Assembly: GCA_050486225.1 (NCBI GenBank) | Contig: JBJHCV010000003.1 | Coordinates: forward strand, 124,001-188,000 | Direction of reading: 5' to 3' | DNA from: JBBDIX01 sp050486225 | Lineage (GTDB): Bacteria; Actinomycetota; Nitriliruptoria; Nitriliruptorales; Nitriliruptoraceae | DNA length: 64,000 nucleotides | Part shown: piece after piece, positions 15,648-24,301 of the stretch | Layout of the letters: each line of letters starts with the position of its first letter | Position numbering within the stretch: the first letter of the stretch is position 1 | Program-made: the position numbers and the translations under genes | Notes under the pieces: model-generated | Told to the model about the DNA's origin: nothing | What the model saw: only the letters and a program-made list of their open reading frames with translations | The model's database searches: none

Positions 15648-17177
15648 TCAGGGGAACAGCCACACCTGCACGGCGATCAGCGCGCCGGTCACGACGAGCA
15701 GAAGCCCGGCCGCCGGCAGGTTCTGGCGGATCACCTGGCCCTCGGTGCCCGGGGCGCTGACCGCAGCGGCACCGACGGTGGCGACTCCCGGCGCGAGCGC
15801 GTTGCCGACGTTGCCCCCCGCCGTCTGCCCGACCAGCAGGATCGCTGGCAGGATCGCGAGAGCCGTGGCGACCTCGGACTGCAGGGAACTGAACATCGCG
15901 TTGGACGTCGTCGTGCTGCCCGTGAGCAGGGTGCCCAGTGTCCCGAGGGGTGCCGACAGCGCCACGAAGCCGATGCCGAAGGCCGTCGCGAGCGCCTGGG
16001 CGAGGGCGGCGATCATGCCGGCGTCGTTCAGGATGGACGCGACGATGGTCAGCCCCACGAGGGTCACGGAGACGTTCTGCGCGCGAGGGCGCCACGCCCG
16101 GACGGCCTCACCGGTCGATCCCGCGGGCCACCAGCCGCGACGCCGGTAGGCGAACACGGCCACCACGACCGACATCGACAGGAACCACAGCGGGTGCAGC
16201 CCCGGCCGGAACACCGGGGTCACCGCCTGCATCGCCGTCGAGTACCCGAACGAGGCCTCCACGCCCGGCAGGACCGGAGCGATCGTCGGGATGCGGTCGA
16301 ACAGTGCGCGCACGGGAGGCACGGCATAGGCCGTGACCGCGATCGCTGCCAGCGCCGCGTAGGGCAGGGCAGCCACGACGAGGTCGCCACCGCGGGGACG
16401 TTCGGTTCCGCGGTCGGGCAACAGCACCCAGCAGGCGAGGAGTCCAGCCAGGCCGGCGGTCGTGGACCCCAGTGCGGGCTGGATCGACACCACCCCCACG
16501 AGGGTCGCGGCCATCACCGCGCCGACGGCGAGCGCTCGCCACAGGTCACCGCGGGTGCGTTCTCCGCGGGTGAGCACCAGCAGTCCGGACAGCATGGCAC
16601 TGATGCCGAGCACGATGCCGGTGCGCAGGGCGAACTGCTGGGCATCGGAGCCGGACAGGCGCGCGGTCGCCTCGGCCATGAAGTAGCTCGAACCCATGGA
16701 ACCGAACGTGACCGACCACTGGTAACCGATCATGCAGGCGGCGATCGCAGCGACCGGGGCCATGCCGCGCCGGACAAGCAGCGGCGCGCTCATCGCGATC
16801 GGGGCGCCGAATCCGGCGGCACCCTGCAGGAAGGACGGAAGCACCCACGCCAGCAGGAGCAGACGTCGGCCCTCGGTGGGGGCGAGGCGGTCCGACGCCG
16901 CCGCGAGGTGTTCGAGGGCACCGGAACGGTTCAGGACCTCGTAGAGCATGAGTGCCGGCAGGACGATGAGCAGGATCCACACACCGGTCCAGGCTCCGCG
17001 CACGGCCGACCAGGCGACCTCGACGAGGTCGAGTCCGAACGTGCCCACCGCCAGCGCACCGGACAGCGCCACCGTGAGCCACGCCGAACGGGTGAGCCGC
17101 CATCCGCGCAGCACCAGCGCCGTGAGCACGGCGAGTGGTGTCGCGGCGAGCAGCGTCGCCCACCAGGGCCATCCCAC
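15648..17177 (-). CDS. L-lactate permease family transporter (LctP)
   Basis: A 509-residue polytopic membrane protein with about 12-14 spans of the lactate permease (LctP/GlcA) family. The GVWILLIVLPALMLYEVL, SFLQGAAGFGAPIAM and GSMGSSYFMAEA segments and the late TGSTTTSNAMFSSLQ and GQTAGGNVGNALAPG motifs are family hallmarks. The GTG start is supported by GGAGGT eight bases upstream; an earlier GTG at 17207 is possible but would place the ribosome site inside the gene. It lies alone, convergent with deoD and divergent from the hydrolase gene; no lactate dehydrogenase gene is adjacent. It likely imports lactate or glycolate with protons. Confidence 0.9.
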   Translation of the reverse strand: MGWPWWATLLAATPLAVLTALVLRGWRLTRSAWLTVALSGALAVGTFGLDLVEVAWSAVRGAWTGVWILLIVLPALMLYEVLNRSGALEHLAAASDRLAPTEGRRLLLLAWVLPSFLQGAAGFGAPIAMSAPLLVRRGMAPVAAIAACMIGYQWSVTFGSMGSSYFMAEATARLSGSDAQQFALRTGIVLGISAMLSGLLVLTRGERTRGDLWRALAVGAVMAATLVGVVSIQPALGSTTAGLAGLLACWVLLPDRGTERPRGGDLVVAALPYAALAAIAVTAYAVPPVRALFDRIPTIAPVLPGVEASFGYSTAMQAVTPVFRPGLHPLWFLSMSVVVAVFAYRRRGWWPAGSTGEAVRAWRPRAQNVSVTLVGLTIVASILNDAGMIAALAQALATAFGIGFVALSAPLGTLGTLLTGSTTTSNAMFSSLQSEVATALAILPAILLVGQTAGGNVGNALAPGVATVGAAAVSAPGTEGQVIRQNLPAAGLLLVVTGALIAVQVWLFP

Positions 17178-17352
17178 GTCGCAGACCTCCGGTGTCCGAC
17201 GCCTCACGGCGCGCGACGCTAGTGCGTCACGCGCCCGGTCGACGAACCGCGTCTCGAGCCGCCGGATGTCGCCGACCGGTCGGCGGGCCGACCCCGTCGA
17301 CTGCCGGCCCGAGTATCGTTCGCGCGCCGTGGAGCGACGACAGGACGCCACG

Positions 17353-18900
17353 ATGCGACGGTTCGCGATGCTGGTGCTGTCCGTGTCCCTCCTCACCGGC
17401 TGTGGGGACTTCTGGGAGGAACTCGACGAGGAGTCCGGACCCGAAGCGCAGGAGCGGACCGACGACACCGAACGGGGCGCGGCGCGCGATCCGCTCACCG
17501 CCGGTGCGTACGAGGTCGCAGAACTCGGTCCGTTCCGGTTCGAACCCGCGCCGTGTCCCTTCGAGGTCGACACTCCGCTGCACGTCGACTGCGGGTACCT
17601 CGAGGTCCTCGAGTCGCGCACGGCTCTGGACGGCCCCACCATCGAGCTGGCGGTCGCGATCCTGCGCACCCCCAACCCGTCGCCGGCACCGGACCCGGTC
17701 GTGTACTTGGCGGGTGGACCCGGCGGGGTCGCGCTCGCGGAACACTGGTACTGGATCCAGGACGTCGACGACTGGCCCCTGCATCCCGTGTTCGCCGAGC
17801 GCGACCTGGTACTTGTCGACCAGCGCGGCTCCGGGTACTCGCGCCCTTCCCTGGCCTGTGGCGACGACGAGTCCGACGAGGACTGTCACGACCGGCTCGT
17901 CGGACAGGGGATCGACCTGTCGGCGTACTCGACGCCCGAGAACGCGGCCGACGTCGCGGCCCTGCGGTTGGCGCTGGGTCTGGAGTCGTTCAACCTGTTC
18001 GGATCGTCGTACGGCACCCGGCTCGCGCTCGCGGTGGTGCGCGATCACCCGGAAGGGGTGCGCACCATCACGCTCGACGGGGTCTACCCGCCGAACGTCG
18101 TGCCCGCGTACGAGCAGTACCTCGACAACTCGCTCTCAGCGGTCGCCGAACTCGTCGCGCTGTGTGCGCAGCAGCCGGAGTGCACCCGTGCCTACGGGGA
18201 CGTCGGCGACCTGCTGGTTGCGGCGCTGGAGGTCGTCGCCGACGACCCCGATGGGCCCATCGACCACTTCGACCTGTTCGACCTGGTGTTCCAGGGCCTG
18301 TACTCGATGGACCTGTTGGTCGACCTGCCGCTCGCCCTGTCGCTCGTGGCCGACGGCGACGTCGACGGCGCGCTCGAACTCCTGGAGTTCGACGCCACCG
18401 GGTTCCGGGTCGTGCGGGGGGACCCGACCCAGGACTCGCGAGGGCTGTTCCACTCGATCGAGTGTCGTGAGGAACACGCGTTCACGTCGGTCGACACCAT
18501 CGAGGCGCAGGTGGACCGCCTGCTCGCCGACGGCGTCGACGAACTGCTCGTCGAGGCGCTCGTCAACGCCGTGACGTACCCCCTGACCGTGATCTGTCCC
18601 GGGTGGGAGTCCGGCGTCGCAGCCGACGGGGAGGCCGACGCGGTCGCCAGCGACGTGCCAGCCCTGGTCGTGTCGGGACGCTTCGACCCGATCACGCCCC
18701 CGCGATGGGGTGAGATCGCCGCGCGCACGCTGACCAACGCGACGTTCGTCACGGCCGGCCACCTGTCCCACAGCACGGTGTTCGACGACGAGCACGGTTG
18801 CTTCCCGCAGATCTTCCTGGATCTGCTGACGGACCCGTCGACGCCGCCGGACTCGAGCTGTGCTGCGGGGCTGGCCCCACCGACGCTCACCCTGCCGTGA
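17353..18900 (+). CDS. Secreted alpha/beta hydrolase lipoprotein (TAP-like peptidase)
   Basis: A 515-residue exported lipoprotein. The signal MRRFAMLVLSVSLLTGC ends in a lipobox with Cys17. The alpha/beta hydrolase domain shows VVYLAGGPGGVAL (oxyanion region), VLVDQRGSGYSRP, nucleophile Ser219 in LFGSSYGTRLAL, an Asp in VVSGRFDPITPPRWG and the His in AGHLSHSTV, the layout of secreted tripeptidyl/prolyl aminopeptidases with a TAP-like C-terminal domain. Several cysteines suggest disulfides. It likely acts on the cell surface on short peptides or esters. The start fits the signal peptide directly. The neighbours (lactate permease, CtaG) are unrelated. Confidence 0.87.
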   Translation: MRRFAMLVLSVSLLTGCGDFWEELDEESGPEAQERTDDTERGAARDPLTAGAYEVAELGPFRFEPAPCPFEVDTPLHVDCGYLEVLESRTALDGPTIELAVAILRTPNPSPAPDPVVYLAGGPGGVALAEHWYWIQDVDDWPLHPVFAERDLVLVDQRGSGYSRPSLACGDDESDEDCHDRLVGQGIDLSAYSTPENAADVAALRLALGLESFNLFGSSYGTRLALAVVRDHPEGVRTITLDGVYPPNVVPAYEQYLDNSLSAVAELVALCAQQPECTRAYGDVGDLLVAALEVVADDPDGPIDHFDLFDLVFQGLYSMDLLVDLPLALSLVADGDVDGALELLEFDATGFRVVRGDPTQDSRGLFHSIECREEHAFTSVDTIEAQVDRLLADGVDELLVEALVNAVTYPLTVICPGWESGVAADGEADAVASDVPALVVSGRFDPITPPRWGEIAARTLTNATFVTAGHLSHSTVFDDEHGCFPQIFLDLLTDPSTPPDSSCAAGLAPPTLTLP

Positions 18901-18906
18901 CCCGGG

Positions 18907-19779
18907 TCAGACCTCGTCGGATCGCCGGGCGCGCAGCGCGGCGATGCGCTGGGCGTCGACCGCCCGTCGAGCCGCGACGTCGGATCGCTGCTGATCGCGG
19001 GCCCATCGCAGGAACAGGGCGGCGATGACGGCCCACAGCATGAGGCCACCGACGACGTTCATCATGATCCCGGCGGCCTGCTGGTCCTGGATGGCGTCGA
19101 ACGAGAGCCACAGGGGCGGCGCGAGCTCGTAGACCCCGTACAGGGGGAGCGGCGAGAACGTCAGGAACGCCGCGGGGACGAACATCAGCACCGACGATCC
19201 GAACAGGTAGAACGCGCGCCCGGGTTCGTCGATGCGGTTTCGATGTGGCTCACGCCGGATCGCGGGCCACCACCACAGGATCGCGGCGGTGAGGTGGGCG
19301 ACGTCGTTGGTGAACGACCCGAGCTGGGTGACCTTCAGGGTGTCGATCACGATCGGCAGGTGGCTGCCGAACAGCACGACGTTGAACAGGACCAGGGCCA
19401 CCGGCCAGCTCGTCAGGGTCGCCACGACCGCGGCCCGGCGCGACCCGTCCGGCAGCCATCGTGCCAGCAGCCACTCCGGGGTCCCCGACACCAGCAGCGG
19501 AGCGGCGACGAACGTGAACACGACGTAGCGGCCGATGCCGACGGTCGCGAGGTATCCGGCGCCGAGCTGACCCAGCGGCCACTCGGACACCACGAAGATC
19601 GCGGCGACGCCGGCGATCCAGCGGCGCAGCAGTCGACGGTCCACGGGTCGTCCCGCACGTCGATGTGCGCCCAGCCAGCCGCCGACGAGTGCACCGGCCA
19701 CGACCCAGACGCCCAGGAACGGGGTGTAGCGCCACACCCACACCTCGCCGGTGCCCGAACACCACCACGCGACGTTCAC
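18907..19779 (-). CDS. ctaG: Cytochrome c oxidase assembly protein, caa3-type CtaG
   Basis: A 290-residue membrane protein with about seven spans of the caa3_CtaG family, which helps insert copper into the CuB site of cytochrome c oxidase. Recognisable parts are the tryptophan-rich N-terminus, VVSEWPLGQLGAGYLAT, WLLARWLPDG, DVAHLTAAILWWWPAI and DAIQDQQAAGIMMNVVGG. The start is taken as the GTG that overlaps the SCO1 stop (GTGA); a GTG six bases earlier (19785) would only add two residues. The overlap with the SCO1 gene makes a two-gene copper delivery operon. The C-terminal tail is charged and Arg/Ala-rich. Confidence 0.88.
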   Translation of the reverse strand: MNVAWWCSGTGEVWVWRYTPFLGVWVVAGALVGGWLGAHRRAGRPVDRRLLRRWIAGVAAIFVVSEWPLGQLGAGYLATVGIGRYVVFTFVAAPLLVSGTPEWLLARWLPDGSRRAAVVATLTSWPVALVLFNVVLFGSHLPIVIDTLKVTQLGSFTNDVAHLTAAILWWWPAIRREPHRNRIDEPGRAFYLFGSSVLMFVPAAFLTFSPLPLYGVYELAPPLWLSFDAIQDQQAAGIMMNVVGGLMLWAVIAALFLRWARDQQRSDVAARRAVDAQRIAALRARRSDEV

Positions 19780-20426
19780 GACCACTGCTCGACGATGCGT
19801 GGAAGGTCGTCGACCCAGTCCGATCGGCGCGCACCGAACGGCCAGACGCGCCGTGCGGTTCCGTTCGCGTCGAACCCGATGACCTGTGCCGGGTGGCCGA
19901 TCAGGTCGCCCTCACCTCGCGGGTCGGGTCCCTCGACGACCGGGCCGGACAGGTCGAGCCGGAGCAGCGCCTCCTGTACGACAGCGAGGTCGCCGTGCAG
20001 GCCGATGATCCTGCGGTCGAAGTTCGCGAGGTAGTCCTCGATGCGCTCCGGGGTGTCGCGCTCGGGGTCGACCGACACGAAGACGACGTCGACTTCGTGG
20101 AACCCCACGCCGACCGTGCGCATCGCAGACGCGATGGTCGCCAGGTGGATGGGGCAGATGTCGGGGCAGTGCGTGTAGCCGAAGAACAGCAGGGTGGGCG
20201 TGCCGGCGGTGTCGGCGGCCAGGTCGAAGGGTGCACCGTCGACGGTCTGCAGGGTCACGTCCGGCATGACCCGCTCGCGTTCGAGGGCGATGCCACGCCA
20301 CCCGTCGGGCTGGCGCTGCAGTCCCTCGGCGGCGATCGCCGTCGACGTCGTCGGGGTGCACGAGGCAAGCAGGATGCCCAGCACGGCCAGGACCAGCATC
20401 GGTGTGACGTGACGACGGGAACGCAT
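19776..20426 (-). CDS. SCO1/SenC/PrrC-family copper chaperone lipoprotein
   Basis: A 216-residue lipoprotein with signal ending LGILLASC (Cys23 lipidated) and a thioredoxin-like SCO domain. The copper ligands are visible: Cys87 and Cys91 in THCPDICP and His178 in LIGHPAQV. VSVDPERDTPERI is the usual SCO motif. The protein delivers copper to the CuA centre of cytochrome c oxidase outside the membrane. The ATG was chosen because it starts the signal peptide; the long upstream open frame has no such features. It is followed directly by ctaG. It diverges from an MFS gene over a 199-base gap that contains a possible -10 box TACGCT at 20506 for the plus-strand gene. Confidence 0.92.
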   Translation of the reverse strand: MRSRRHVTPMLVLAVLGILLASCTPTTSTAIAAEGLQRQPDGWRGIALERERVMPDVTLQTVDGAPFDLAADTAGTPTLLFFGYTHCPDICPIHLATIASAMRTVGVGFHEVDVVFVSVDPERDTPERIEDYLANFDRRIIGLHGDLAVVQEALLRLDLSGPVVEGPDPRGEGDLIGHPAQVIGFDANGTARRVWPFGARRSDWVDDLPRIVEQWS

Positions 20427-20625
20427 CGGTCGGGACGACTCCTGAGGGAGACCATCGGCGAGGTTGGCAGGGTACGGCGCGCACAGGAGGCTCCCGACCC
20501 GGCAGTACGCTTCGTGCGTCGACGTCCCGTGAACGTCGGGCACGCGTGCGATCCGTGTCCGCGCACGACAGGCACCGCCCATCCGAACCACCGACCTCAC
20601 CCAGTCGAGCGCCCTCGGTCGCGCC

Positions 20626-21774
20626 ATGTTCAACGTCCAGCTGTCGTTCCTGATGGCGATCGGGACGGTGCTCGTCGCTGCGCTCGGGGTCCTCGGCCCC
20701 CTCATCGTCGAGTCGCTCGACATCTCGCGCACCCAGTTCGGGTGGCTCGTCAGCGCCATGACCGGTGTCAACGCGCTCGTGTCGACGTGGACCGGACGGG
20801 TCAGCGACCGCATCGGTGGACGTCGCCTGGCGGTGATCACGTGCCTGTGGGCCGCGCTGATGGTGCTGCTCGTGGCGCTGGCACCGGTCTACGGCCTGAT
20901 GCTGCTCGCGACGGCGGCCGCCGGACTGTCGATGAGCGCCGTCAATCCCTCGAGCAACCAGCTGATCGCCGACCACCTGCCGCCCGGCAGGCGCGGCCTG
21001 ACCATGGGGGTCAAGCAGTCGGGGGTCCAGCTCGGGCTCCTGCTCACCGGCGTGGGCCTGCCCACGATCGCCCTGGCGCTCGGGTGGCGTGGCGCGCTCG
21101 TCGTCGTCGCCGCCTCGGCGGGGGCCATGGGCCTGCTGCTGGCGGCCTTCCTCCCTCCGGCCGTCACGCGACCAGCACCCTCAGGTGGCCGCAGGGTGGT
21201 CGTGCCGCTTCCGCGTGCCATCCACTGGGTGTCGATCTACGCCGTGGCGATGGGAGCGGGAACGGCGACGTTGACGTCGTTCCTGCCGCTGTACAGCCGA
21301 GAGTCGATCGGCCTGACGCCGACGGTCGCCGGAGCGACCGTCGGCATGCTGGGGTTCGTCGGCGTCGTCGGGCGCATCCTGATCGCCCGGGCGGTCGAAC
21401 GGCGCGGACGGTTCGAGGGGCCCCTCGTGCTGCTGGGGCTGGGTGCGGCCGCCGCCGTCGGCGTGCTGCTGCTCGCGAGCCTGTGGACGCCGCTGCTGTG
21501 GATCGGTGCGGCGATCGCCGGACTGACGGCCATGTCGTGGAACTCGGTCGTGAACCTGACGGCGGTGACCCTCAGCGAGGGACGACCCGCCGGTCGTGCC
21601 ACCGGCCGCGTGAACGCGGGATTCATGCTCGGTTACACGGCCGGGCCGGTCGTGTTCGGGGCGACGGTCGACGTGGTGGGGTACCGGGCGGCGTGGTTCG
21701 GCCCCATGGCCGCGTTCCTCGTCGCCGCGAGCATCGCGGCCGTCCAGCGGTCGCGCGCCGCACGGCCGGCCTGA
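20626..21774 (+). CDS. Major facilitator superfamily transporter
   Basis: A 382-residue protein with 12 predicted spans. The motif-A region is TGRVSDRIGGRRLAVI and the repeat in the second half is RILIARAVERRGR. The segment PPGRRGLTMGVKQSGVQLG in span 5 resembles cyanate/nitrate-type MFS carriers. The ATG is the first usable start in frame and leaves a very short cytoplasmic N-terminus. A small membrane protein gene begins four bases after its stop. The substrate is unknown. Confidence 0.85.
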   Translation: MFNVQLSFLMAIGTVLVAALGVLGPLIVESLDISRTQFGWLVSAMTGVNALVSTWTGRVSDRIGGRRLAVITCLWAALMVLLVALAPVYGLMLLATAAAGLSMSAVNPSSNQLIADHLPPGRRGLTMGVKQSGVQLGLLLTGVGLPTIALALGWRGALVVVAASAGAMGLLLAAFLPPAVTRPAPSGGRRVVVPLPRAIHWVSIYAVAMGAGTATLTSFLPLYSRESIGLTPTVAGATVGMLGFVGVVGRILIARAVERRGRFEGPLVLLGLGAAAAVGVLLLASLWTPLLWIGAAIAGLTAMSWNSVVNLTAVTLSEGRPAGRATGRVNAGFMLGYTAGPVVFGATVDVVGYRAAWFGPMAAFLVAASIAAVQRSRAARPA

Positions 21775-21777
21775 CCG

Positions 21778-22044
21778 ATGGACCGGATGCTGCTGCCGTT
21801 GGGCGTCGGACTGGTGCTGCTCGGTGCCGTCGGGGCGACGATCGCCCAGCGTCGCCTGGAGGCCGCAGGTCGAGGGCGCTGGGCGCCCCTGGCGGTCGTG
21901 CCCCACGGGGTGCTCGTGGGTGCGGGAGCGGCCCTGGCGCGGGGCTGGTCGCTCGTGGCGGCCATGGCGATCGGAGCGCTGGTCATGCCGGTCGTGGCCG
22001 TCGTCGGGCGCCTCGTCGAGGTCCGGCGTCGGGGTCGGCGCTGA
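21778..22044 (+). CDS. Small two-span membrane protein of unknown function
   Basis: An 88-residue protein with two or three hydrophobic segments (LLPLGVGLVLLGAVGATIA and LVAAMAIGALVMPVVAVVG) separated by an Arg-rich loop and ending in a basic tail. I do not recognise a family. The ATG lies four bases after the MFS stop, so it is probably cotranscribed. The hydrophobic pattern and spacing make a real gene likely, but function is unknown. Confidence 0.6.
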   Translation: MDRMLLPLGVGLVLLGAVGATIAQRRLEAAGRGRWAPLAVVPHGVLVGAGAALARGWSLVAAMAIGALVMPVVAVVGRLVEVRRRGRR

Positions 22045-22069
22045 CGCGAACGACGCCGCGGTGGTCCGG

Positions 22070-22098
22070 TTGGTGACGGCGTGGTCGACGCCTATCCT
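22070..22098 (+). promoter_or_regulatory. Putative promoter of etfBA
   Basis: TTGGTG (22070-22075) and TATCCT (22093-22098) are separated by exactly 17 bases and lie about 100 bases before the etfB start. This is a good fit to a vegetative actinobacterial promoter, but based on sequence alone. Confidence 0.5.
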
Positions 22099-22195
22099 CG
22101 CTCGTCAGGTCGACGACACGTCCGGGACCCGTCGTCCCGGCTCGCAGGGCACCGCATCTGGCCCGCACCCCGAGCGCCGATCCGAGGAGTTCGCC

Positions 22196-22981
22196 GTGAA
22201 GATCATCGTCCCCGTGAAGCGCGTGCCCGACACCGCCGGTGAGAAGGTCATCGACGCATCGACGCGCACCGTCGACCGGGACGCCTCCGAGGCGGTGCTG
22301 TGTCCCGTCAACGAGTTCTCCATCGAGGAGGCCGTCCGGCTCAAGGAGCAGCACGAGGCGGAGGTCATCGCCCTGCTGATCGGGCCGGAGGCCGCGCAGT
22401 CGACGGTCCGCAAGGCGCTCAGCTACGGCCTCGACGGGGCCATCCAGGTCACCGACGACGCCATCGGGGGCTCCGATGCCATCGCGACCGCCCGGGTGAT
22501 CGCCGCCGTCCTCGAGAAGCAGGACTTCGACCTCGTCATCTTCGGCAACCAGTCGACCGACGCGCGCACCTCCATCGTGCCCGCGGCGGTCGCCGAGTTC
22601 CTCGGCCTGCCGAGCCTGACGTACGCGCGGCACCTCGAGGTCGACGGCGACCGCATCGTCGTCCACCGGGAACACGAGGAGGGCTGGGACGTGGTCGAGT
22701 CGAGCCTGCCTGCGGTGGTGAGCGTCGTGGAGGCCATCAACGAACCGCGCTATCCGTCGTTCAAGGGCATCATGGCGGCGAAGTCGAAGCCCCTCGACGT
22801 GCTGAAGCTCGCGGATCTGGGCGTCGACGCCGCGGAGGTGGGAGGCGACGGGTCCGCCGCGCAGATGTTCGAGTTCACCCCGCGGCCACCGAAGGAGCCC
22901 GGAACCATCGTCGAGGACGACGGGTCCGGAGCCGCGGCCGAGCAGCTCGCCGACTGGCTCGCCGCCCGCAAGTTCGTCTGA
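22196..22981 (+). CDS. etfB: Electron transfer flavoprotein beta subunit
   Basis: A 261-residue EtfB, which with EtfA forms the FAD/AMP heterodimer that takes electrons from acyl-CoA dehydrogenases to the respiratory chain. VKIIVPVKRVPDTAGEKV starts the protein; NEFSIEEAVRLKE, the AMP-binding segment DLVIFGNQSTDARTSIVPA, and the signature VEAINEPRYPSFKGIMAAK near residue 190 are typical. The GTG start has GAGGAG at an ideal distance. The etfA gene follows after 25 bases. The pair occupies the same place, upstream of the cysteine desulfurase-mnmA-ligA block, as fixA/fixB in mycobacteria. Confidence 0.96.
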   Translation: MKIIVPVKRVPDTAGEKVIDASTRTVDRDASEAVLCPVNEFSIEEAVRLKEQHEAEVIALLIGPEAAQSTVRKALSYGLDGAIQVTDDAIGGSDAIATARVIAAVLEKQDFDLVIFGNQSTDARTSIVPAAVAEFLGLPSLTYARHLEVDGDRIVVHREHEEGWDVVESSLPAVVSVVEAINEPRYPSFKGIMAAKSKPLDVLKLADLGVDAAEVGGDGSAAQMFEFTPRPPKEPGTIVEDDGSGAAAEQLADWLAARKFV

Positions 22982-23006
22982 GCGCTGCAACTCGAGAGGT
23001 GTCGAC

Positions 23007-23990
23007 ATGAGTGAGATCCTCGTACTGATCGACCACGCCGACGGTGCTGCCCGCAAGGTGAGCCTGCAGGCGTTGGCCGCAGCGCGGCGCCTCGCGGGCG
23101 ACCTGTCCGCTGACGTGGCGGCCGTGTGGCTCGGCCCCGGAGCCGACCAGGCCGCAGCGACGCTCGGCGCCCACGGTGCCGCACGCCTCTACACGTGGGA
23201 CTCGTCGGACGCCGACGGGTACGTCACGGTGCCCCGGGTCGACGCGTTGCAGGCAGCGGTGGAGGTCTCCGGCGCAGAGGTCGTGCTCTTCGCGTCGTCC
23301 AACCACGTGAAGGACGTCGCCGCACGCCTCGCCGTGCGGCTCGGCGCGGGGGTGGTGACCGACTGCACCGACCTGCAGGTGTCCGACGGTCGCGTCGTCG
23401 CCACCAAGGAGGTCTTCGGTGGCGAGGTCGTCACCTCGTCCCGGGTGGCCGACGGCCGCGTGCAGCTGTTCGGGGTGTCGGCCAACGCGTTCGCCGCCGA
23501 GGAGACCGGTGGCGCGGCACCTGACGTGGTCGCCCTCGACGTGACGCTGTCGGACGGCGCGACGGCCGCGACCGTCACCGCCGTGGAGAAGCAGAGTGGG
23601 GGCGACCGACCCGACGTCGGCGAGGCAGCGATCGTCGTGGCTGGCGGGCGCGGTCTCGGAAGCCAGGACGGCTTCGCGCTCATGGAGCGTCTCGCCGACG
23701 TGTTCGGTGCCGGTGTGGGGGCCTCGCGCGCGGCCACGGACGCCGGTTGGTACCCCCACCGTGCTCAGATCGGCCAGACCGGGCGCACGGTGTCGCCGTC
23801 GCTGTACATCGGCGCGGGCATCTCCGGAGCGATCCAGCACCGCGCGGGGATGCAGACCTCCCAGCTGGTCGTCGCGATCAACAAGGATCCCGACGCACCG
23901 ATCTTCCAGATCGCCGACTTCGGGGTCGTCGGTGACCTCCACCAGGTCGTTCCGCGCCTGATCGAGCAGCTCGAGGCGCGCAAGGGCTGA
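23007..23990 (+). CDS. etfA: Electron transfer flavoprotein alpha subunit
   Basis: A 327-residue EtfA. The N-terminal nucleotide-fold domain (about 1-185) is followed by the FAD-binding domain with VAGGRGLGSQDGFALME, the signature YIGAGISGAIQHRAGMQ and NKDPDAPIFQIADFGVVGD. The length is normal. The ATG is preceded by GAGAGGTGT. It forms an operon with etfB. No ETF-quinone oxidoreductase gene is in the window. Confidence 0.96.
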   Translation: MSEILVLIDHADGAARKVSLQALAAARRLAGDLSADVAAVWLGPGADQAAATLGAHGAARLYTWDSSDADGYVTVPRVDALQAAVEVSGAEVVLFASSNHVKDVAARLAVRLGAGVVTDCTDLQVSDGRVVATKEVFGGEVVTSSRVADGRVQLFGVSANAFAAEETGGAAPDVVALDVTLSDGATAATVTAVEKQSGGDRPDVGEAAIVVAGGRGLGSQDGFALMERLADVFGAGVGASRAATDAGWYPHRAQIGQTGRTVSPSLYIGAGISGAIQHRAGMQTSQLVVAINKDPDAPIFQIADFGVVGDLHQVVPRLIEQLEARKG

Positions 23991-24231
23991 CGCCGGAGGT
24001 CGGGTGACCAAGGGCCCTGGACCGGGTCGCCCACGAGCGGCATGATGTGAGCGTCCACCGGCTGGCCGTTCCGCGGAGGGGTCGGTCGGGACTCGTGTCG
24101 TCAGGCCGTCGTGGTCGTGCGGCACGGTCGTCGGGCGTGGCGGACCCACCCGGGTGCCACGCGGGGCCGAACCCCGGGGACCATGCCCGTCCGGACTGGC
24201 ACCCCTCCGCGACGGGGGCCTACGACTGACG

Positions 24232-24237
24232 TAGTAT
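24232..24237 (+). promoter_or_regulatory. Putative -10 box (TAGTAT) of the BMP transporter operon
   Basis: TAGTAT lies 65 bases before the lipoprotein ATG; no good -35 box is seen at the usual distance. The leader that follows holds a small hairpin. Confidence 0.45.
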
Positions 24238-24260
24238 CACCAGACACGGCACCAGCCGTT

Positions 24261-24280
24261 CGACCCGACTCGTCGGGTCG
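24261..24280 (+). promoter_or_regulatory. Leader hairpin before the BMP lipoprotein gene
   Basis: CGACCCGA pairs with TCGGGTCG around a CTCG loop, an 8-bp perfect stem about 20 bases before the ATG and between the promoter and the ribosome site. It may be an operator or an mRNA-stabilising structure; nothing shows which. Confidence 0.4.
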
Positions 24281-24301
24281 CGCACAAAAGGACGCACCAC
24301 C

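Larger units (their letters stand above)
23991..24301 (+). other. Intergenic region between etfA and the BMP transporter genes
   Basis: These 311 bases hold no convincing gene. There is a possible stem CGTGGC/GCCACG around 24136-24161 that might serve as the etfA terminator, then the transporter promoter and a hairpin in the leader, listed separately. Confidence 0.5.
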